Shown: one piece after another, positions 10,900 through 19,339 of the stretch
Layout: the number at the start of each line of letters is the position of its first letter
How positions within the stretch are numbered: the stretch's first letter is position 1
From: Cyclaneusma minus
Taxonomy: Eukaryota > Ascomycota > Leotiomycetes > Marthamycetales > Marthamycetaceae
Length of the DNA stretch: 33,318 nt
Direction of reading: 5' to 3'
NCBI GenBank assembly: GCA_037179335.1
Contig: JAKZHN010000074.1
Span: 1-33,318 of the forward strand
The notes under the pieces: model-generated
Seen by the model: the letters and a program-made list of their open reading frames with translations, nothing else
The model's database searches: none
Told to the model about the DNA's origin: nothing
Program-made: the position numbers and the translations under genes

Positions 10900-13650
10900 T
10901 TTATTACCTAAAAAACTTAAATATATATATAAAAAATTGAATAAAAACCTTTTAAAAGAATTTATTCGGAAATTAAAATCCAAATATATTACTCTTTTAA
11001 TGCTTATAGCTAAGCCAAAAACAAAAGTAAAAATTTATTAAAATATAAAGGCTTAAATGATATTACAATTAAAAATCGATATTTATTACCTTTAATTAAA
11101 AAAGCACTTAATATAATATATAAAGCAAAGATTTATACCAAATTAAATATTATTGCAATATTTAACAAATTTAAAATTGCAAGAAAACCAAATAAAAAAC
11201 AGCCTTTATTATTAGATTTGGGCTATTTAAATTCTTAATTATACTATTTAAATTTCGCAAAGCCTTTAGTTTTTAAATATTATATTAATATTATATTATT
11301 TAATTTATTAAACAAAGTTTATATTGCATATTCGAATAATATTCTAGTTTTTTTAAAATAATTTGACAAAATACCAAAAACATGTATAAAGAATAATTAA
11401 ATGCCTGCGGGATATAGGCTTGCAAATAAATATTAATAAATGCAAATTTGGAACCATTAAGATCAAAGATCTAAAATTTTATATTATCCTAAATGGTATA
11501 AAAATAAATCCGAATAAAATGGTAATAATTATAATTTAAAAATCACCAATTTTTATAAAGAATCTTTAAAAATTTATAGAATTTGCTAATTTTTATAAAA
11601 GGTTTATTTAAAATTTCTCAGCAATTGCTAAGCTATTTAACCGGCTAATTAAAAATGAAATTAAATGGTATTAGGAATAGCAATAGCAATAGGCTTTTAA
11701 TAAATTAAAATTATTATTTATTATAGCCCCAATCCTGACTGTTTTTAATTATAGCAAATAAATAGTGCTTAAAATAAATACTTTAAATTAGGCTTTAAAA
11801 AATGCTTTTCTAATATAATAAAAAAGAAATTTTATATTCAATTATTTATTTTTTTAAAATCTATAATCGTGCAAAATGCAATTATAGAATCTATAATAAA
11901 AGACTCCTAATAATTTTAAATATTTCAAAAAATAAAACACCAGAAATTCAAGGCTTGTTAAAAAAGGTAGAAATTATAATAAATTATAATAATTTGCGGT
12001 ATTTTATTATTATTAAGCAATTGAATCAAAAACAGGTTTATTAAACTAAGTTGTTTTTAGAATTTAATTTCCGCATTATTTTCCGGCCTAGTACTAAAGC
12101 AGTTAAACCGGACATTTTAAATAAAAAGCCTGAAAACAAGCACTGCAATTTTAATAATGAAAAAATCTAATATATATATATATATATTTTAAAAGCCAAA
12201 TTTATCTTTAAAGCATTTTATAATATCTTAGCAAATATAAAATTAAGAAAAATATATTTAGCCTTTATAATTTCTATTATATTAAATTTAAAATAGCCAA
12301 TTAAGAAAATAATTGTCTAAATATATTAATATTTTATTATAGCCAGAAAAGCTTTAGCTATTTTAATAAATAAAAATTTAAAAGCCTGGCCCAAGAATAT
12401 TTAAAATATATTTAAAAAGCAAATATTGAATTTTTCAAAATTCAAAAGCCGCATTATATTTCAAAATTCAAAAAGCGTAAATAAAACATTTATTTTATTT
12501 AATTATTTAAATTTAGCTATTTAGATTATCTATAAATATTATTTAATAGCCCTAGCTGGCTATTTAAAACGGATTAAAATTCTGGCCAATATTAGCTAGT
12601 ATTACTAAATCCCCAAAATATTAAAAAATAGAAATTTTATAATAAAATAAAGGCATTTAAAATATTATCCCCATAATTTCTATAATCCTTGCTAATATTA
12701 TTTAAAGCTTGGTTAAATAGGTTTATATACTATATTATACTATTATTTCAATGCAAAAGACGGGGCCAAATATAATAATATATAATAATAATGGTTTGCA
12801 AATTAATTAAAATAAGGTATTTTATTTTTATAGAGGGCTTCAGGACTAAAAAACTAATAAAAGCCTTTATTTAAAAAGTCTATTATATTTATAGAATTCT
12901 AAATACCATTATTTTAAATTAAAGCGTTTAATTTATTTCACAGCTTTGGAAATATTTATTTAAATGGCTTAAAATTGGGTTTAAATTATTATTATTATTT
13001 TATTTTAAAATTAATAGCCAAATAAAAAAACTTAATATATACGTGGAATAATATTTTAGGAGTTTTATATTATTTATATAAAATAATTAGGTAAGTTGGC
13101 TATTTTTAATAAAATTTATATTAAATAATTAAGTTTTTAAAATTATAAAAACTATATTAGTTTTTGCAAATTATAAATACTATTTTTAAATATATATAAA
13201 GCCTTTATAATTATATTTTTTAAATATATTAGCTATTTAAAAATAAGGATTTTATAAAGCAAATATAATAGCAAATTATATAAAATAAATCCATATTTGA
13301 TTAAAAGCCCTAGCCCAGCAATTTATTAATAAATATAAAAAAATACAAATCAATACCGTTTAAAAGCTTCGATATTTAAAAAGAAATAATTGTTATATAT
13401 TAATATTAAAAATATAAAAACAAATCGTTCTATAAAACAAAAACGATAAATAGGCCGGACCCTAGCTAATAAATAAAACTTACAAAAAGGCATATAGCCT
13501 AAAGCTTTTAGATAATATAAAAGTTTTCCTAATATTTTATATATTTTTTTTAAATTAAAATTAAAATTAAAAAGCCTATTAGGCCAGGATAAAATTAATA
13601 AGCTAAAAAGCAAAAATATTAAAAGCCGGATATAAAAAAAAGACATAGTA
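10900..13650 (+). pseudogene. pol remnant: reverse transcriptase, RNase H, integrase
   Basis: Reverse transcriptase: about 10,930-11,480 shows NKNLLKEFI, LNDITIKNRY followed by a PLI-type block, TKLN, and the YxDD active site at 11,329-11,340 reading Y S N N. RNase H start: about 11,670-11,810, with AFNKLKLLF-, APILTVFNYSK- and LKINTLN-like blocks matching the usual connection region. Integrase: about 12,890-13,010 shows IYRI, then the IVSDRG-equivalent reading IILN-stop (Asp as Asn), then FISQLWKYLFKWLKIGFK. The C-terminal module near 13,360-13,450 matches that of element A. Pol makes the cDNA and inserts it. Each domain is broken by stops. The protease was not found between gag and RT. Confidence 0.82.
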
Positions 13651-14155
13651 AAAGAATAGAAATTTAATAATATTCTAAATATTTATAATCAGGATTTAAA
13701 ATTAAATTAGAAACTTATTTATTAAATTAAATAAAAACACTATAAACCAAATTAGCAATTGAAAGCAAATTTGTATAAATATAAAAAATATTTATAAAAT
13801 TAGCATTAGCAATATTTAAATAAATTTAGCCTATTAGGCTTTTTAATTAAATAGGCCTTATAGTATAATAAAAGTATAATATAGCCAAATGGTATAATAT
13901 AGCTAAATAATATAATATAGCTAGCCAATAATATAGTATAATCAGCCGCTATAATATTAGCGTTTTTAAAAAAAAAGAAAACTAAAAAAGAAAAATTTTT
14001 AGCATTTAATGCTATAATAAAAAGTATATATATATAATCTATAAATTAAAATCCAAATATTTTTTAATTAAAGAATTATATAATAAATATAAATATTTAG
14101 AAATATAAAGAAAAGTTCAGCGCTATTTAAAATAATTAGCGAGTTAAAAACAAAC

Positions 14156-14349
14156 TATTATTACAATATAATTTTGCGTTTTACCTTAAATACGCTTTTA
14201 TATATAGTACATACCGCTAGCATTATCGCTAGCGCCGTAAATCCATAAAAAGCCTTTATAGCTCCGCCCTAGCTGGAGAGCTTTCTTTTCCAGCTTACAA
14301 TGTCATTCTACCTCGACCCCTACCTTGACCCCTGCCCTACGCCGTGATA
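14156..14349 (+). repeat. 3' LTR of element B
   Basis: 194 bp, ending ccgtgata at 14,342-14,349. Its 3' two thirds are comparatively GC-rich (gctccgccctagctggagag, cctcgaccccta), so it gives the better view of the unmutated LTR. It aligns to 7,302-7,491. Confidence 0.83.
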
Positions 14350-15485
14350 ATATATTTGTATTTTTATTTTAAATTTAAAAAACCCAGATTTATATCTTTG
14401 CTTATTTTTATTTTAAATTTAGAAAATCCAAATTAGTATTTTTGCATTTATTTCGTCTTTTAAATTTAAATTGCTCAAATTTGGGTGTTTTAAATTTAAA
14501 ACGGAACCCAGATTTGAATTTAAACCCAGCTTTAAAAAAGTTAAATTTAAGAGATTTAGATTTGCAATAAATATAGCAATTTAAATTTGGGGTTTTTAAA
14601 AAAAGTCTAAATTTAAAAACCTAAATTTAATTATTTACGTAGCCATTAAATTTATATAAAATAAAAAGCCGTAGTCGTTTTATAATGCTTTTAAATTTGC
14701 ATTATTAATAACCCAATAAATCTTTATTAATTTAAATAGCTATTAAGCCCAAAACAATATCTTAGCGCAATGGTAATAGGCGTTGCAAAACGTTTAATTT
14801 AGAATTAAGCATTTAATTTTGAGCGGAATTAGGGTTAATTTTAAAAAACTAATAGGAGTATTAGCGGCAGACTTGGTTATAGGCTTTGCTGGAATAAATT
14901 TTATAGTGATTGATTTAATAAGAATAGATTTTATTAAAAGAAAAATTATAAAGCCTACCTTTACCAAATTGATCCTTATAAAATTTATCCCGGCAATATC
15001 TATAACCCAATTTGCCACCAATATTCCCATTATATTTTTTGAGTTTAATAGAATCCAGATTTGTATTTTTGTATTTTTGTTTTATAAATTTAAAAACTCT
15101 AGATTTAAGCAATCCAAATTTAAAAAACTTAAATTTGGGTTTTACTTATTTATTAAAATATCTATTTATAAAGCGATAAATTTAATTGCCTTTAATTAAT
15201 TTATCGTAAATTTAAATAAAAAAATCACTTTTTAAAAGTCGGAATTTAATTATTTTTAAAAGTGGTGGAGATATAATTGATTTAAATTATAGTTTTAAAA
15301 TTAAATAAAATTAAATTTGCCTTTAGGCTGGCTTAACGCTTTTTAGCCATTATTAAAATAATTATTTACAATATAATAAAATTAATTATTTAAGCAATTA
15401 TAATAGCTAAATTAATTAAGAAGATCAATTTCTAAAAATTAGCATTTAATTATTTTTAAAAATAATGGAGTTTTTTTCTTCATTT
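14350..15485. repeat. Degenerate AAATTT-type repeats and relic DNA
   Basis: Between 14,370 and about 14,640, and again near 15,060-15,150, short stretches of the form taaatttaaaaa, cccagattt and aaatttggg recur irregularly in both orientations. No clean period was found. Two overlapping opposite frames at 14,794-15,199 are open, but their composition is that of AT-rich repeats, so no gene is called. One copy of the inverted-repeat family described at 15,551 lies at about 15,330-15,478. Confidence 0.5.
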
Positions 15486-15552
15486 AAGTTTTTTAAATGT
15501 GAGTTTTTCAAATCTGAGTTTTTTAGATTTGAGTTTTTTAAATTTGCGTTTT
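15486..15552 (+). repeat. 15-bp tandem repeat, about 4.5 copies
   Basis: Consecutive units gagttttttaaattt with small changes at 15,486, 15,501, 15,516 and 15,531, plus a partial copy at 15,546. Confidence 0.85.
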
Positions 15553-15895
15553 AATTATTAAAATAGCAACCCACAAAGCAATAGAATTAATTATTTAAGC
15601 AATTATAATAGCTAAATTAATTGAAAAAATCAATTTCCAAAAATCAAAATTTAATTATTTTTAAAAATAATAGAATCCCAACAATATTAAATTTGGCGCT
15701 AAAAAGCGCCAAGCCAGGCTGGTTTCCAGGCTGGCTTATAGGCTATAAAAACTTAATATTATTGGAATTCCATTAATTTTAAAAATAATTAATTTCTAAT
15801 TTTTAATAATTAATTTTCTTAATTAATTCTATTATTATAATTGCTTAAATAATTAATTTTATCGCATTGTAAATTGTTATTTTAATGATAGTAGG
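15551..15895. repeat. Foldback element with long inverted arms
   Basis: Left arm about 15,551-15,692 and right arm about 15,750-15,895 are imperfect reverse complements; both contain attatttaagcaattataa and its complement. The centre holds a perfect 8-bp hairpin (ttggcgct/agcgccaa, 15,693-15,712) and a 9-bp direct repeat ccaggctgg. A third copy of the arm lies in direct orientation at about 15,330-15,478. This resembles the terminal repeats of a non-autonomous DNA transposon (MITE or foldback type), but no transposase or target duplication was identified. Confidence 0.65.
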
Positions 15896-18664
15896 CAGCG
15901 CTAGAAAATAAAAGCCCTTTTTAGCGTTTTTAGCGCTTTTAACTATATTTTAAAAAAATACTTTTAAAGCGATAGAAATAATTAATTTAATGCATTTTAT
16001 TATAAAACCAACTAAGAAATTTAATTATTAAAAGCCAAAATTTGATTATTTTTAAAACTGGGAGCGCTATAATTAATTAAATTATAGTCTTAAAGCTTAA
16101 AATTTAAATAATAGCTTTTTTGCAATCAATTTTCTCGCTTAAAACAAATTAGAAAAATCCCAAAAAATATAATTTGAGAAGCCTTATTATACTTTGCTTA
16201 AAACTAAAAAACAGAATTTAATTACCTTCAAAATTAAAAACGCTATTAAATTGTTATATAAAATATTTTTCGGGATTAGGCTTTAATTTTAAAAATTACG
16301 GTTTTGTTTTAAAATTATTATAGTAAAACGGGGTTTTATATATATTTAATTTTGTTTTTGAGTTTTAATAAAAACAATGCATCGTTACTAATCAAGGAAA
16401 ATTAAGAATAATTTGTTTTTATATAATTGGTTTTAAATATCGGAAGTTGATTCTTGATTTCGAGGTTATTTTAATCCCAAAATCATGATAATAAGGTTAT
16501 TTTAAATATTTGCCGTAATTATTTACAAAATTTATTAAAATTTAATATAGCAAAGTTTAACGGCTTTATTAATAATATAGTAATTAATTAATAATATAAA
16601 AAAGTGCAAAAACTAATAAATAATGCGTTATTCGTTGAAATTTTAAAAGTGTTTTAAAATTACACCTAGTAAAAAAAGCAAAAGGGAAAAAATGGTTATT
16701 GCGTTAATTTTCTAAATCCTTTACAATTTTAAATTAATTTGGACTTTTTTATTAATTATATTGGATGCAAAAAAGCATATTTTAAAGTTTTTCAAAATCT
16801 GCTTTTAAAAAGGACTATTATAATTTAAAAAGGCTTTAATTTAAAGAATATTATAAAAACTTAATGGTAATATACCTAAATAGCTATAAAGCAAAAATTT
16901 CCAAATTGGGGAAAAAAAAAGGCTTGTTAATAGGGCTGCGAATTGGTTAAAAATCTAAAAATAAGGAAAAATATTAGGCTGGGCCGATTGCGGACGGCAA
17001 TGCTTAAATTAAAAAAAGAAAATTAAAAAAAGAAAAAGAAAAGCTAAGGAAGCTAAAAATGCCGGTATTATTAATAGGCGGGCTAAGGCCGCTATATAGG
17101 AAAGCAAAAGCCTGAAAAAAAAGGAAAATAAATAGAAAAGGCTTTATAAGGGCTGAAACGGCTGTTTAAAATGGGCTGGTAATTTAAAAAAATATTGGCT
17201 AATAATAGTGGTAATGGTAATATAGGGCGAAGCTAATACAAAAAAATTGTAATTAGAATTGCCTTTTAATTTAATTAAATTTAATTGGCTTTAAAAATTT
17301 TGACTAAAATTTAATTGATTTTTAAAATAGTAATTTCGTATTGTTTTTTTATCCATAGCGCCAGCGCTAATATTATTATTATTAGCGCTGTTTTTTTTGC
17401 AACATTTAGCAATATAAACGCTTTTATAAATAAAGCGTTTATAATAGCGTTTATAATAATTGTTTATATAGGCGGAGAAATTCCAATAATAGTAAATTAT
17501 TAAACTATTATTAGGGTTTTTATTTTTACCTAATTAGCGCGAAAGGCCGCTAAAAGATCTTTTGGATTTTATTGCACCTAATATTTGGTATTATTAGCAA
17601 ATTAAAAAATCCGATATTTAATAATAAAAAATCATAATAAAAACTTTTTAAATGGCTATTTTATAAAATTGTAAAATTGTTTTTTTAATGTTTTTTTAAA
17701 TATAGACTTTTAAAAGTTTTTAAAGTTTTTAATAAAATTAAATTATAGCTATTATAAGCCTTGGACCTTTTAAAATATTAATAACATAAAATACCAATAC
17801 AAATAAAAAAATATATATATTTAATAATTTTTGGTAATTGCTTTTTTATTGCTTTAGATAAATATTAAAATAAATTAATTTCTTTATATAATTAAAGCGA
17901 TATTAATTTAAATATTATATTCTAAAATTTTAAAATAAAAACAAAGCAGAAAAACAAAATAAACTTTATTTTTGGCAATTATATAAATATATTAAAAACC
18001 AATATATAAAAATTAATTATAAATTTTTAAATTTTTAAAAGGGATTTTTTTACTATTAATAATAAAATCGTTATTTTATTGCGGGAAAAACTGGTATTAA
18101 AGCTGGAAAGCTAGTCTAATAATAACGGCCAATTAAATTTAGTAAAGCTTTTAATTTTTTTATAACTTTTTATTTATACACTAATTAAAATTGCAAAAGT
18201 TGTTTTTAATAAAATCATGGTTATTTAAAAAAGGCGTTTTAAAAATTTGCGTATAAAAGCCTTAGCGCTAGCAATAAGCTAAAAAGATTATAAAAAGCAA
18301 TAAAAAAAGGGTTAATATTGGCAAGGCTGCGCTAATAGCATTGGCTGGCGGCGCTACTAGCGAAAAAAAGGCATAAAGGTTTTAAAACTAATAGAATTTT
18401 CGCTTTTATTATTATTGGCGCCGCTGATTATTAAATTAGGGCAATTATAATTCTGGCTAGCATTGGCGTGCTAAAAGCAATATAAAACGGCGGAGGCAGG
18501 GCGAGCGCGCTTTAAAGGTATATTGGCGAATAATTATTATATATAGCAAGATTTATAAATTTGAAATTAATATAAAAAGTATTTAAATAAATTAAATTAG
18601 TTGAATTAACAAAGCAATTAATATTGGTAAAAAGAAAAATAATAATGGCAAAGAGTTTTTTTTA
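15896..18664. other. AT-rich relic region, no gene recognised
   Basis: RIP-like, stop-rich DNA. A further copy of the atttaattatttttaaaa motif of the foldback family is near 16,040. The part around 16,680-17,160 is Lys/Arg-rich on the + strand and may be the tail of a DNA transposase, but no motif is firm enough to name it. A palindromic hairpin with a T run is at 17,362-17,398. The stretch 18,300-18,530 keeps more GC (ggcggcgctactagcg, gcgagcgcgct) without an open frame. Confidence 0.55.
17362..17398 (+). repeat. Perfect 10-bp hairpin followed by eight T
   Basis: Arms cagcgctaat (17,362-17,371) and attagcgctg (17,381-17,390) are exact complements around a 9-nt loop, followed directly by T8 (17,391-17,398). 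It resembles a hairpin plus Pol III stop signal, but it may simply be a palindrome preserved because GpC-rich steps escape mutation. Confidence 0.6.
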
Positions 18665-18695
18665 ACCACTATTATAGGCTCCACCGTTGCTTACG

Positions 18696-18716
18696 CCCCT
18701 GGTCGTCAGCCAGGGG
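18696..18716. repeat. Hairpin at the left edge of the GC-balanced island
   Basis: cccctgg and ccagggg form a perfect 7-bp stem around a 7-nt loop (tcgtcag), a few tens of bases inside the shift from AT-rich to balanced DNA. Confidence 0.7.
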
Positions 18717-18771
18717 GTCCTATATAAGACCCATGTGACGATAAGCCAGCCTCACCACTATAAAACCCATT

Positions 18772-18866
18772 AGTAATTGGAAATATTCCCAGTAATTGAA
18801 AATATCCCCAGTGGTTGGAAATATTCCGAATAATTGGAAATATTCCTAGTAATTGAAAATATTTTT
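18772..18866 (+). repeat. Left array of the 19-bp repeat (5 units)
   Basis: Five contiguous 19-bp units start at 18,772, 18,791, 18,810, 18,829 and 18,848. Typical units are agtaattggaaatattccc and agtaattgaaaatatcccc (core without the final base is 18 to 19 nt). The core ggaatattcc is palindromic. The same repeat occurs at 22,177-22,247 and 27,518-27,620. Two TATA-like strings (tatataag near 18,721 and tataaaac near 18,760) lie just upstream. Confidence 0.9.
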
Positions 18867-18925
18867 GAATATTGTAAAGATTTCAATATATAGCTAACTA
18901 CTGTCACACGTTTGCGACATGAAGG

Positions 18926-19035
18926 GGTTCAGACTTTTGTCGTCCCACTGTGAGATCAGGTGACGGCTTCGCGAAAAAGAAGCAGTCGGTACTCGAGCTT
19001 CTAGGTCCCTGTAGGTATGAAAGGCCCAATGTGAG
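18926..19035 (-). pseudogene. Decayed duplicate of the 3' end of the 168-aa gene
   Basis: The + strand stretch gaaggggttcagactttt plus gtcg is repeated almost exactly at 27,628-27,652, inside the 3' end of the minus-strand gene at 27,604-28,110. A second short match (ggtccctgtaggtatgaaagg here, ggaccccttgtagatgaatgg there) follows after a gap in one copy. Both copies have the 19-bp array on the same side. So 18,772-19,035 and about 27,518-27,690 look like two copies of one block, and the coding tail on this side no longer keeps the frame. Overlapping minus-strand open frames here (18,894-19,332) are not called as genes. Confidence 0.5.
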
Positions 19036-19136
19036 GAAGGACTCGGAGCTCGTGGACTTGAGCGGGCCGAGTTGATGCCGTACCTGCCCATGCATCCAAC
19101 CCACACACAAGACAGAAAAATTCGAAACAGACGGTG

Positions 19137-19310
19137 ATGCGAACTCAGCGACGTCCAAATCATCATCCAGATTCACCCGAACCCATGCGTCGAGGAAATC
19201 AACCCCCACCTGTGCGAACTCAGCAACGTCCAAATCATCATGCGTCGAAGAACCCAGTGACGCCCAAAACCACGCGTCGAAAAACTCAGCTCCAAACCCC
19301 TGCGTCGAAG
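19137..19310 (+). repeat. Minisatellite-like leader of the main gene, 75-bp period
   Basis: A 28-bp block starts at 19,139 and again at 19,214 with one mismatch, giving a 75-bp period. The heptamer gcgtcga recurs at 19,187, 19,242, 19,274 and 19,302. An ATG-started + frame (19,137-19,427; Arg/Pro/His/Asn-rich) spans this leader and overlaps the main start in another frame. It could be an upstream ORF or an alternative N-terminus, but repeat-driven openness is the simpler reading. Confidence 0.7.
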
Positions 19311-19339
19311 ATATCGAATCCAATTTATGCAAGCCAACG

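Larger units (their letters stand above)
7302..14349 (+). mobile_element. Full-length RIP-mutated Ty3/gypsy LTR retrotransposon B
   Basis: About 7.05 kb, flanked by direct LTRs (7,302-7,491 and 14,156-14,349) ending in tatcacgg ... ccgtgata or mutated forms. Internal order on the + strand is gag with zinc knuckle, then reverse transcriptase, RNase H and integrase, the Ty3/gypsy gene order. All coding parts carry many stops, and catalytic Asp codons read as Asn, so the element is dead. The 5' LTR has more transitions than the 3' LTR, whose central part (about 14,220-14,348) is clearly less AT-rich. Target-site duplications and primer-binding site were not resolved by eye. Confidence 0.88.

Noticed and set aside
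13350..13646. 98-codon minus-strand frame
   Set aside because: It lies antisense to the integrase C-terminal relic of element B, so it is a shadow frame.
14794..15199. Three overlapping open frames on both strands (78, 126 and 65 codons)
   Set aside because: Mutually overlapping, repetitive Ile/Lys/Phe composition; openness comes from degenerate AT-rich repeats.
16680..17160. Pogo/Tc1-type transposase tail
   Set aside because: Only a Lys/Arg-rich character was visible; no DDE, HTH or terminal-repeat evidence.
18772..18866. Possible CRISPR-like array
   Set aside because: Units are contiguous 19-mers without spacers, and the context is a fungal genome.
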